64,000 nt of DNA from Asterias rubens (lineage: Eukaryota; Echinodermata; Asteroidea; Forcipulatida; Asteriidae). The notes under the pieces were generated by a model. The model was not told the origin of the DNA and made no database searches. It saw nothing but the letters and a program-made list of their open reading frames with translations. Numbering within the stretch: the first letter of the stretch is position 1; each line of letters opens with the position of its first letter. This document shows positions 1-12,200 of this stretch, one piece after another. Position numbers and translations under genes: made by a program. The stretch is from NCBI RefSeq assembly GCF_902459465.1, contig NC_047083.1, positions 2,668,501 to 2,732,500 of the forward strand, read 5' to 3'.

Positions 1-926
1 GCGTTTTATTTCACGTGTTTCACATAGTGCTCACCCCGTACCTAGCTGCCATAAACAATTTCCCGAGATGCATCACACCAAGCTTAACATTAATTTACAG
101 TACTTTCTTAATTAAAAAAAATTTCACAAATGTTTCTAACTAAACAGAACAATTGATATAATAATTTGATTATAATATACTATTTTTTTTAATAAAAGGC
201 TCATATTTCAAAATTACAAACGCACAGTCGATTAAACTTTGGGACAGTTAAAACTGCGGTAAAAATGACGTCATATTTAAAGGTGTTTCCTTCCTCGGCG
301 ACACACGTACACTGGCGGACGGGTTGGTCCATTACCAACCGGTCCATGAGTCTATTTCTCTATATTACTCTAGAAAGTTTAAAATTTGAGTAAATTGAGG
401 GATGGAGATGGTTGAAGATCAACTTATAGTTTTCAACGATGATCCACCACCAGCAGTGTGTATTATTGTTGCGCCCATTCATTTTTTTATATTAATTTTA
501 TTTTAAATAATGCACACCATCCCCACTTGACACACACACGACAATGGGAGCTAGCTAGGCTCCTCGCGGGGGGCCGTTGCAGGCTACCGGGTGGGTGTGG
601 CTAGCTGATCATGATGTGATAGACTCACTCATTTATTGAGACAATAGTCTACTCCTTGCTCCATATTCCCACATGGTTATACCCTTCATTGCCGGCCATC
701 CTACAAGGCCCGCCCTTCCCTCTGTCTGGACATTTTTGTTTTCATGGGCGGCCAAAAGGGCAAACTGTTATAAATTTATAAACAAAGACACTCAACAACA
801 ATCGAAGAAAATTGTTGTTTCCAGACAGAGAACAATTCGCAATCAAACTTTATTATTCAACAAGGACTCTGAATCAAACCATGATCAAAATAAAAGGAAA
901 ACGCAATCAAAAATCTAGTAAAGCAA

Positions 927-958
927 AAAAAAAAAATAATAATAATAATAATAATAAT
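927..958. repeat. Poly-A followed by (AAT)n microsatellite
   Basis: A run of A passes into about seven AAT units. Such tails often mark the end of a SINE in this window, but no SINE body is evident beside it. Confidence 0.85.
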
Positions 959-1536
959 GTAGTCTTGATTGGCGACGCTGTTTTTTCTTCTTTCCCAAGT
1001 CATAACAGAGGGCACTAGAGGGCGCAACATTGACTGTTGACTATGAGGGACTGGGCAAGTCTATAAAAAAAATTTGTGTGTGGTAAAGAAATATCTCTTC
1101 TCCAGTAAATCGTGTTGTGACATTGGCGACTAAATAAAATGATCATCGCCAAATACAGGCACCTCTTATGAGGGAATTTTAACGGGACTTTTGGGTGCTG
1201 TTTTGTTTTTCACCCTCCCTTTAAATTTGGTTAAACATGGCCATGCCTAGGGTAATGCGAAAGTATTATCATCAAATCCACAAAACAATGTTTATCAGTT
1301 CACCACTCAAAATAAATAAGTTTATTATTCACAAAAAATCACAACTCCAAGAACCGTTTCTTATTGTTGTATACATGGGTATAATACTCTTCATATTGTG
1401 TAAAATAAATAAGTTCATCCGATCCTAGTATCTGTCTATTCGCTTTAATGTGCTTAGAGGTTAACATGACAAGTAAAAGTATGTCCAAAAACAAAAAGTG
1501 ACTCTCAACAGTGCTTGTACAGGCAATATTGAAAAT

Positions 1537-1682
1537 TTCTCTGGGGCCAATTTCACAAAGCAATAAAATTCATCGCAAGACAAATTGTTAGATTTGTATA
1601 ATTGTCTCATCACACTTAACCTAGTAACTACGATTGATTTGCAGTTGAGATCAATCTTAGCTCTTTGTGAAATCGACCCATG
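1537..1682. mobile_element. MITE-M copy (terminal repeats with 'cacaaag')
   Basis: Imperfect terminal inverted repeats: ggggccaatttcacaaagc at the left and ctttgtgaaatcgaccc at the right. The same element recurs at 28795-28934 and 54663-54812, which supports a mobile family rather than chance. Confidence 0.65.
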
Positions 1683-2337
1683 GTCTCCATTTGAAAGCTG
1701 ACCTGTAACCTCGCTAAATGTACTTTACTTTTGAGTGATACAAAATACAGTGAAAGTTCTCTACTGTTTTCTCAATAAGTAGACATTGTATTCAGTTTAA
1801 ACTTTAAAAACAAAGTGACTTTTATTGCAACTTCCTTGATAAGTAAATTCACCTGTAAGTCAGCATTACCTTAACTAAAACCTAACAATGACCAAACTTC
1901 AAGTGTAAAAACAAGAACTAGGTCATTAGGTGGTCCTGTTCCCTGATTACAATGGCAACCATAAAGACTAATTCTCTCCAACAAAATTAGTGCCAGACTT
2001 GTTTTTCAACCCCCCCCCCCTTTCCAGTTTGGTTGGATTATTGAATAAAAATTCAACACTTTTTACCACAAATTCAAGTACCATTCACAATTTTGTTGTA
2101 GAAATTCCATTAAAAACCTGAAGGAGAAAACACCACTTCAACTTTATAGTCACTTTTCCCACACCAGTTTTAACTTTCTGTGCTTCGCAAATATTGTTGG
2201 TGTTCGACAGCCTTTTGGCCTGATTTTGTAAAGATGTTGAGCAGAAAATATTAAGCAAAATAATAATAGGGCACCAGCTATAAAAATGGGATTGGAACTG
2301 CTGGTTTCCAGTTTAAGCTTAACAGTACTTCTCTGGC

Positions 2338-2734
2338 TTAAAGAAACTGGACACTTTTGGCAATTGTCAAAGACTAGTCTTCTCACTTGGTGTATCTCAA
2401 CATACACATAAAATAACAAACCTGTGACAATTTGAGCTCAATTGGTCGTCGAAGTTGCAAGATAATAATAAAAGAAAAAAAACACCCTTGTCACACGAAG
2501 TTGTGTGCCGCTAGATGCTTGATTTCGAAACCTCAAATTCTAAATCTGAGGTCTCAAAATAAAATCTGTGGAAAATTACATTTTTTCTCGAAAACTATTC
2601 TTTCAGAGGGAGCCTTTTCTCACAATGTTTTATACTATTAACCTCTCGTCTCCCCATTAATACTCGTTACCAAGTAAGCTTTTTTGCTAATAACTATTTT
2701 GAGTATTTACCAATATAGTGTCCACTGCCTTTAA
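2338..2734. mobile_element. MITE-A copy (TTAA family)
   Basis: Starts TTAAAGAAACTGGACAC and ends GTGTCCACTGCCTTTAA, so it is flanked by TTAA. Inside is the family's characteristic hairpin around 'gaggtctc' and the 'gaagttgcaagataataat' segment. It is diverged from the better preserved copies at 34756, 44650 and 52472. TTAA target sites are typical of piggyBac-like and some other cut-and-paste elements; no transposase is encoded. Confidence 0.8.
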
Positions 2735-3964
2735 GTGAATTGTGCAGATTTCACAAATTCATGTTGAGTTTAACGCATACCAGCATAATTCTTAGGAACA
2801 AACATAATTATGCAAATCATTCAAGCATTCAATAACTTTTATTGACAGAGTAACTACCAGCTAAAGTTTGTTTTCACATAAAGTCTGGGTTTGATTTTAA
2901 AGAAAATGTCCACTATACTGCTTTCGTGACTGCTTTACTTCTTTCATTGAAATTTAACGGCTCAATAAGAAGAAAAAAACTGAAATTAGAAAAGCAACCA
3001 CATGCCTGTGTTTTGATGTAACTAGTCCAGTGGTTTGGTCGAGCCCTTTGTTTGGCTTTTTGATAATAGTCAAATAAATACTTCAACAAAACCAGGGCAA
3101 CAGAGGGCAATGCTCTGATGTACATGTAGTGCCCTCCACTGGTGACTTATAAAAAAACCAGACATTTGTCTCAACAATAAACAGCTGCAAACAAATTTTA
3201 AATAAACGAATAAAATCATAAAAATTTGATAATTCACTAAAAGATATTTTTATAGCTGTTTTTAAACCTAACTAATCCATTATTTGAGATTCTTCTCCTC
3301 AGCAAATAAATAAAAGGGATAGGTAGGGTAGGGCTTAGCATAATGGATAAATATTTTCAATATCAACTCTATTTTAATAATTCTGTACGGAGCTAAATAT
3401 TACTAGCAAGAAAATTATATCTTGTCACTAAATGTCAAAACAAAGTTTTGTTAATTTCTGGTACAACTCCTTCACTACATCACTTTCCTAAATGTGCAAG
3501 TTTATTTGTTTGTATAGTGAGATAATGCTGATAAACTCCTTAGCATGAAAGACATGGTAACCCCAAAATTCATTAAAACCGTTCGATCGACTAAAAATTT
3601 CCAATAGGGAATCCTGCAATACATTTGTGCCATACACAAAAAAGTTCATAATAACGAACTATTAAAGAAGGAAAAATGAAGAAATCTGCAGACAGCAGTT
3701 TAGAGAACACATCAAGTTTTGACAGAATTCTGAGTTAAAAACACGCCACACCTGAAAAAACTGACAAATACCCTGATTACCTTTTGAAATACAGAAGACA
3801 AATCCTTGTCATTTTAGGGGTGGAAGATTTGTGCACACGCTTACTGATTGGCTTGTCCAATATGGAAAGTTAATTTCCAAAACTGTAGCGCCAAGTCAGT
3901 TTGGCCAAACAAGAAAAGTTTGTGTCAGGGCAGACAAGGTTGGTGTCTCAAAATGAGTCGTCCC

Positions 3965-4215
3965 CCGTTCAGTGTTGCAAGTGTAGCCTCGATGGGCAGT
4001 GTTGTGCTACCTGCCTAGAACTTTACAAATTTCGCCCAGCACTCTGAGCAAAATACACTGTACTGCCCAGCCCAGATTTCCCCTAGATTGCCTCCCAGAA
4101 ATGATGGCCCCATTTCTAACCATGAATAATTTTGTCGAACCGCTCGCCATTGGTGAACTGAACTTGATTAAGGGCTCACCTTTAAAATTGTTCTACCTAC
4201 AACACTGTCCACGTT
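3965..4215. repeat. Dispersed repeat Q, copy 1
   Basis: Shares several blocks (ctctgagcaaaatacac, atggccccatttc, catgaataattttgt) in the same order with 43735-44110. The two stretches are diverged copies of one dispersed repeat of unknown class. A short open frame inside it is not conserved between copies. Confidence 0.6.
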
Positions 4216-4221
4216 GTTAAT

Positions 4222-4305
4222 TTTTTGGTTATTTTGGGGGTTGAACAAAGACAAATCGACTTGAATGGGATTCAAACCAACGACCTCCGGATTAACGTTT
4301 AGTTT
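4222..4305 (-). mobile_element. tRNA-derived SINE fragment
   Basis: On the minus strand it carries a B-box-like ggtcgttggtttgaatccc preceded by gttaatccggag, followed by the body segment 'ctttgttcaaccccc'. The same order is seen at 49838-49905 and 61828-61945. Confidence 0.6.
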
Positions 4306-4681
4306 TTTTGTAAGAATTTTTTAGAGTGTGGGGTGGAAGGTTTTTCGTGTATATTTTGTGACTATTGTCAACGAAAATTGAACTGACAAGGATCTATGTA
4401 TTAGTTTTATAAACAAATATTGAATTCATTTCATTCGTGCATTGATGCAGAGTTTAATCACTCGGTGAAATCTGGCTTTTCCACCCCTTAGGAAATGGAA
4501 TAGTCCAGATTCCTACATGTAATTACATGTACACTCTACAACAAAGTACTACTTTAGTATCAAATATATTTTGAAGACATGTTTGAAATAATTTCTCTTA
4601 ATATTTTTAGTCTCTATAAGGACTGGATTTAATACTTCTTGGAAAAAATGGTGAATAAAAAATGTTGCAGCAAGACAAAGT

Positions 4682-6294
4682 TCAAAGAGGCTTTGCTTTC
4701 TTAAGATAGCTACTCTCAGTTTTCGGAACATGGAAATCCATCGCTTCCTTATCGAAAATCAACCTGACCTTCCGCGTGTTTCTATTCTCCAGCGGTTTCG
4801 TAAAGAGTTTTAAGGTTTGCGTTGTCGGGCTCGTTCCGACGACCCCGTTAGACTGATCATCTTTGGGATAGAAATTCTTAACTTCATTGGGGTTGATTTG
4901 CTTTGGGGAGCTGACCTTCTGCGTTCTTTGACACAAGGGGTGAGGTGGAATCTCGTAGAGGTGTCGCAACTGTGACATGCTGCGCGGCGCGAACTGGAGA
5001 CTTGTCTTTTTATATTCAGGGCCGTCAAATTGAAGGTTGACGCGAGCTTTGTGCACCCCTGGAGAACTTGGCTGCGATCCTAACGCTAAGGGCGAGGTAG
5101 GTGAGTGCGTGGATTTGGACGACGGGATGACGAAGCGCGCTGCTCGAGTCAATCGACTCGGCGAGTCCGGGATGGAGATTGTGAGCTTCTCCGGTGAACT
5201 CTCGCAAGAACTCGATGACTGTCTTGAGGAAACCTCATCCTCTGATGATGTGATCATCTCTTCGATGCATCCGTTGGGGTCTTTCATTCGGATTTTCAGT
5301 TTGGGGATTTTTTGCACTGCTTCAGCGATAAGTTCTGCGTCGTATTTTGTCATTTTCCGCTTTGGTAAAATCAGCGGAGGCACTTCTAATCCTCCATGAT
5401 GTTTGTTGTCTTTTCTGGACGGATCCGAGATGAAGTTCCTTGAATCCGTACCTTTACAGGGTTTCTTTCCACCATGAGCTTTAGTTCTGTTCAGTCCAGA
5501 TTCCATCAGATTACGTTTTACCGAGTGCACTCCTCGTTCACGTGGTACCCCACGAATCTTTAGTTTTGTCTCGCAGTCTGAGATCTCTGACTCATAGGTC
5601 AGGTTGTTTTCAACCTTCTTCAGGATCTTCAAAGAAGGCAACTGTTTCGACTTGAACATCACTTCACTGTTCGTACTACTGCAATTGGACTGTTGATCAA
5701 GTGCCAATCCCGCTTCTGACACTAGTCGCGTCCGAGACCTAAGCCCGGGTATATCCCTTGCTGCTTCACCAACATAGGTTTCCTGAGACAACTGAGGCAT
5801 TTCCTGTGCCTCTTCTTTCACAGACGTCCTCTTTTTGAGGCAATCACTCGACCTTCTTCGCTCTTTTCTTGAGATAATCTCACAGTTTGCCTCATTTTCA
5901 TCGACCAACTCTCCATTTAGATGGGCCTCTTCAACCTTCGGCGATGGAACAGGCTCCTCATTCATCGACATCCTCCTCTCACGAACCTCTCTAGATCGCC
6001 TCCTCTCCTCTTGGCGAAGCTTCGAGGCATACCTCACGCCTCCCTCCTCCACGGCCAGAGTTCCGTCCTCTTTTATCTTGTGAGGCGTCAAGACTACTTT
6101 GGCTTCCCTGAGTTTGTAGCCTTCGGCGACAAGGAGTTGAGCGTCGAACTTGGAGAGGCACTTTTTCTCGGCGATGAGATCTACAAGAGTTTGATTGGCC
6201 TGGATGGACGGTGAGAGAGGCTGTGACTGAGACAGAGAGCGTGTCCGACTCCAGGGGCAGGATTGTCCATCAGAACTGCTACTACTTTCAGAAT
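4682..6294 (-). CDS. KMT5B: KMT5B coding exon 8 (long C-terminal tail) and stop
   Basis: Residues 311-847. Begins [11 protein letters not shown] after acceptor ttttctcag; low-complexity, Ser- and charge-rich. It holds [23 protein letters not shown] and the terminal [15 protein letters not shown] block, which are the conserved islands of the otherwise fast-evolving tail. Confidence 0.93.
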
Positions 6295-9200
6295 CTGAGA
6301 AAAAAAAATAGAAAAAATAAATTTGAACAACACATCCATCTTAAACTGATCCTATCCTAAACCTCAAGAAGTGGCTTTGGAACACTGTCAAAATTAGTCC
6401 AGGACAACCAGTGGGAAAGGTTCAGGACAATGACGTCATCAAGTGTGACATGACGTCATCTTAAAGGTGCAGTTTTACAAGATCTATGCATACGGAATAA
6501 CTTTGGTAATCGAGTTGAAACTTTGCATTCATCCAAGTTGGGATGTGTTACATCGAAAAAATTAGTTCATACCACAATGACGTCATCAGGTGTTGCATGA
6601 CGTCACCTTAAAGGTGCAGTTTTAATAGATCTATACATACGGAATAACTTTGGTAATTCAGTTGAATTTTAGCATTTATCCAAGTTGTGATGTGTTACCT
6701 ACCCACTAATTATTCACCCTGTGATCCCAAGTGGGTCCTGTGTGATGGTTGTGTATTGCATGTAAAAGAACCCAATGCACTTATTGAAAAGATCAATATT
6801 CCTGGTTTGATTGGCTGCATATTGCCCCACAGCACCTTGTAAAACATTACATGGTGTTATGTTAAAGGAGTAGGTCTCATAATTCAAAACAGAGTCCCAC
6901 ATACCTTGCAGGAAATACAGAAAGTTGAATTCCCTTGAGCGTTATGAGTGAAGAATATGCGAGCTATATAAGAAGCCACAACTTTATTATAAGCAATTTG
7001 TGGTTTGATTCTTTGTATTTCTCCGTTACCTACCACTTCGTCGGAGCAGCCTTGACGGCAAGACAGACTTGATCAACGCACTCTCCTCCTGGGTGACCCC
7101 ACCGTCCTCCTCGTTCTTGGCTTTCTGCCAGCGAAGTCGTCGGTCAGTGTCCCTCAGGCTGTACTTGTTCTCATCAGTCTTGACCGGGGTGTCTTTGGGA
7201 GTGAACGCGCCCAACTGCCTCCTGATGAGATAGGAAAAATGAAAATCCTGTAAGTACAGACATGCAACTTTTTTTCTTATAGCAAAAAAAAAAAAAAATG
7301 GAAATGTCCGATCACACTTAACTTTTGTACAGTGTTTTTCAGTTTTCTATGAAACGGTATTAAAAAGAAAAAGAGGAAGTCAGCTGATCAGATGCAAAGT
7401 TGCATGCCTTCCCCTTCATGAATTCACTGATCACAAAACCAACTTCATGGCATGGTGTTTGCGAAAATTCCTGAATACTAGCTTGCGAGCCCATTTCCCC
7501 CCTTAAGTTTGGGGCATACTTCCTGCAAATGCTTTGTGCAAAGCCAATTTCCTTGCGCCACAATTGGAAGGGGAGCGCGTACCGATATTTGAGTCACCAA
7601 ATTCACTTCCCATTCGCAGAAAAAATGAACAAGGCTTTATTTTAGACCCAGAATCTTGGCAATGTTCATCACATTGAGAAATACAGGTTCTAACAAAAAA
7701 AGTGAACAATTTCCTTTTTGATGACTGGTTAACTTCTATGAGAAAATGTGACGACTCAACAAAACTTTGAGAAAATTTTGAAATTAGGAAAACAAAAATC
7801 ATGAGAAATATCACTTGCCCATTAATTTACGCATCACTCAACTTTTGTACCATTAGCTAGCTTCAGGGACACTAACAGTAAAATGGAGTTAATTTTTTAA
7901 AAGCTTGATGCTGACCGTCACTCACCTTTCGCACGTTTCACATTCGCAGTAACAGTTGCCTTCACCAAAGAATCCGTCGCCATAGAAACAGGTGATTTCC
8001 TCCCCGGGTTCGATGTCACGCAGTACTTTGACGCAAGCCGTATCACGACCGGTTGATACAAACTACATAGAAAATGTCAGCAGATGATAATGTTGATATT
8101 AATGTTGAATGTGTTCAAACACAGGCATGCAACTGCCCGTTGAAAAAAAAAAGAGGACAATTTTCAAAGGCACAACACAAGTGCGGAGCGAGGCAGCCGA
8201 AACAACACGAGACATGATACCCACAATGGTACCCTAGAAAATATTATAAGTTATCACACAAGCGCGAGTGGAATACGGAAAATATAGCGCGTCTGCGTCC
8301 CATATCCAACGAGGCCGAAGGCCGAGTTGGATATGGGACGTAGACGCGCTATATTTTCCATATTTCCACGAGCGCGCGTAATTTTGGCAGGTAACCTGTT
8401 TCTGTTAAGCAATGTTTTCTGTGCTTAAAAGGTTTTTGCGCTGACAGGCTTTCAGGCCCAATTTCATTGCTCTGCTCACAGTCAGCAAAGAATCAGCACT
8501 TGCGGAAGCAGGGAATTCTGCATCAAGTGTATTTCAAGAGTTAGCAGGGAGTTTTGATTGTACGTGTTACGTGTGCATTCTCCACGTTACTCAATATGGT
8601 TTGGGAGAGTAAAGGTGGGAGAGAAAAGGTGGGAATTAATAACAACGAAAATTCTACATACCTTGCAGTTTGGCCGACAATCTGTAGAGTAACAGACAAA
8701 ATAATTTCATTAGTTGACATAAGAATGAGGATCAGTTGGTTAATGTTTTTTCAAACAAAGTAACTCTTGAACAGGTCAAGAAATAAAAAGAAGAAAAAAA
8801 AGAAAAGAAAAAAAAATGTTATAAGTGTGTTGTTGAGTAAATGGATGATTTCCATTTCAACAACTCTAGGTGTTCGTTTGAAACCATATACGGGATTGTG
8901 TCACAAAACAAGTACCAAGATTCATAAAAGCTTCTGGGCCACTTGTGATAAAAAATAAATAAACAATGAAATGATCCCTCTTTTCTTTGAGGAGGGGAGA
9001 AACAAAATAGAATAGGAAAATATTAAAAGCAAGAAACAAATCTAATTATTTTATTACCGTGATTTATAAAAGCTGCTGGGCCGAGCCAGAGTTGAGCGCA
9101 GTTCTTCCTTGTTGAGAACATGACGCTAAAATCGTTGACACCAGTCTTGAGAGAGTTCTCCTCGCACTCGGTCAACTCCGCGATGCAGCCAACTAGATTT

Positions 9201-12200
9201 GGTATCGTGTCGTTCTTACTCCTGTTAAACAAAAGTTGAATGGGAAAATGTATGTCATCTTAAACATTTTGTGTGCGGATCCTTCTCCAAAATATCAGCC
9301 AGATTTTGTTACATCCACGTAACAATAGTGCAAAAAGAGACAAATTTTTGCAAGAGTGAGTGAATGATAGCTCACTTGTTCACCGGAACAATGAGGCCTT
9401 ACAAACAATATTTTTGTTTCCTGTAGCTCGATCAACCATTCAAACCTGCCGACAGAATTTGTATCAAATTTCTATGATTTGAAAAGATGAAAAATTGTTT
9501 TTCCTGACCGATTACATGTGTCACTTCTATACTATCAAAATAAAAGTCAAATTAATCTTGGTTTTTCCCTTACACCCATGTGTGTTAGCACTGAAATAAC
9601 TGAAATATTTTGTGCATACTTTTTGAATAATAATTCACTAAAGCATCATATGAAATATCCTTTGATCGCATGAAATCAACTGAACTAAACTGAATTACCA
9701 TACAAGCTACATGAAGGCTGAAATTTAAACTAAATTCTCACTTACCAGTTTTGCGTGGCTACGATCTTTCCCCCGGCGCCCTCAAGTGAGTAACGGAAGC
9801 ACGACTTTACCTCAAAACCCGACGTCTTGTCGAACATTGCCAGATAACGGAAAACCTGAAAATGAAGCCAAAAGCAATCAAATTTACACAGCTGTGAGCT
9901 GACTAAAGCCCGGTTCATACTTCCTGCGAATGCGAAGCGAATTTTACGTAAATTTGACGTCACAACCCTCCTTTTGCAGCGATATTCGCAAGTGAGTTGA
10001 GCAAAGTTGAACTGCTGCGAATTATTTGTTGCGAATTTGTGACGTCAACATTCGCATCGCATTCGTATTCGGAGGAAGTATGAACCGGGCTTACCAGTAA
10101 AATTGTATGGACTGAGTGAAAGTTCACACCAACTAAACACAAAATGTTGCTATTTCGAATTCGGAAATATAAAACTGTCTCTGGAATGCAGTTACAGAGC
10201 AAACTCCTCATAAAGATTTTAAGACCAACTAATTGGTGCTTAGGCGAGTGTCAACTATAAAAATAGTGAAATATTTATTAATCAACAGCTGTACAGTCTA
10301 TTTTTGGCTCCTGAGCCAAAAATAGACTCTAGAGACAATGATGGATCTTAAAATAGCCAATATTAGCGCTACACAGTAGTGAAGGAAGGGGGGGAAGCGT
10401 TCCATTTAGAAGGGCAATTGACATCATCAAGGGAATTCCCTAGTTCAAGTTCAATGGTGTGCATTGTATACGCAACAGCATCTGTTTATAAACAGATCTC
10501 GATACATTACATACGTACATGTATACATTGCACAACACATAAAAAACATATCCTGTATAGTACTACCATTGTTGCTAACAAACCCAAACAAGCCAAATGG
10601 TTTCAATCCCCACAACTCTGGCCTAAATAAAAAAAATTAAAAAAAATGCAACATGTAGTTTGGTGGTGCAGATTAGAATCAAAACCATGCGGTTTTGGAC
10701 TAGACGAAATGAGCTGCAAAAATGTGATGAATTCCCCTTTTCCCACTTCAAAAAAAACAAACATCAACAAAGCCAAACCCCCTCAAGCAAAACACCCTTT
10801 CTGCAAAATACTGGGTATATTGTATTTCCTGTGCGGTATATTTCCTGTCTACACAATGTGTGGTGTTTCAGGGTTATTTTCCCCCATGAGTTGAAATAGA
10901 AACCAAAGGTACATGAAGTCACAAACCCTTGTCTTATGAAACTCAAAATTAACAACCAGTGTTGTCTGATTGTACAGAAACTGAAATAAGAAATCCTATA
11001 AGGCCCACGATTACAGGATGTCATGTAAATACAACTGTACAAAAAAAAAAACATGTTGTGTAACTAAGCCTGGGCGACTTTGCAACTGCGACTAGTGTCG
11101 TAAGCTATCCTTTGTCTGTGTCTGGACTGTGTAAAACTTCTGTTTGTGTAAACTTCCGCCGAGCCAGACTAATCTCATCTCATCTCGAGTTAGGATGAAT
11201 TACCCGTTCTTACTTATGACTTGCCTTAAGTTTAATATCTCATACTGTAGGATATAGTCTATTTGTTAGGACTAGTCTTAACTCTTTGTGAAATCGTCCC
11301 CAGCACCCTTCTTACTTTTCATTAAGCAATGTTTCTTTCAGCAGGATTATTTTGGCCCATCTTACACAACTTTTAGTTTTTCATGCAGCGTGATTTATTT
11401 AATGTTTCTATTTAAAAGGCGGAAATCTGTGGCTCCTCGGAAGAGCAGTGTATGCACTGCTTGTTCAAATAAAACAGAAAAATGCATTAACTGTGTAAGG
11501 ATTGCTTTTGCTTCTTATATTTTGATTCTAGTCGAGTAAAAAACAATTCTTGTCCAATAAACATTTTGAGTTCAAGCCCTGTGTGCTATATAAACGAATA
11601 AATTATTGAATTAAATTGAAGGAACTCACATGCTGTTTGAAAATCATCCTCTGATGTTTTGACTTGTTGAGGAAGAACACCCTCGCCCAGTCGCCTGAGA
11701 TGAGACTCTTGTATGCCTTCTCGTAGTTCTGATTTTTCTTGAAGCGGAGGATGATATCTTTAAGGAAGTCTTTCCTCGCATCGGCAGGGCGGAACCTGGA
11801 TGGAGAGATGGTAATAATTACTGTAATAATTAGAAGACTTAGAAACACAAAGCCGCTTGGCTCGGCCATGTAGTATGGCAGGGTGGTCTTGCAGCAGCAG
11901 TGCTTGACAGAACCCCACTTGGATTCTGTAGATTTCATATAGCTGCTAAGCACAAAAATGTGCTTAGTACAAAAATGTGCTTAGCATGAAATTTCTGCCC
12001 CGATAAAAACAGGATTACCAACTAAATTTCCACGTAGTTTTCAGGATAGGCAAACAACAGCTGAATACCAGTAATAAGAAATATGCAACAATTTGAGATT
12101 TGGTTGGTAGTCCTGTTTTTGTCAAGAAAGAAATTTCATGCTAAGTAAATTTAGTTCTATGAAATTGGGGCCCTGTGGAGTACACACCATCCAATGTGAA

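Larger units (their letters stand above)
1..4681. other. Region downstream of KMT5B, no gene recognised
   Basis: No open frame here resembles a known protein or has convincing splice sites. The stretch holds an A/T-rich microsatellite, one complete MITE-A copy, a terminal-repeat element at 1537-1682, a dispersed-repeat fragment at 3965-4215 and a SINE fragment at 4222-4305, each listed separately. The part nearest 4681 is the likely 3' UTR of the minus-strand KMT5B gene. No clear minus-strand polyadenylation hexamer lies close to the stop; the nearest good one I see is at 3501-3506. Confidence 0.6.

Noticed and set aside
5037-6214. Several plus-strand open frames opposite KMT5B exon 8
   Set aside because: Shadows of the real minus-strand coding exon.
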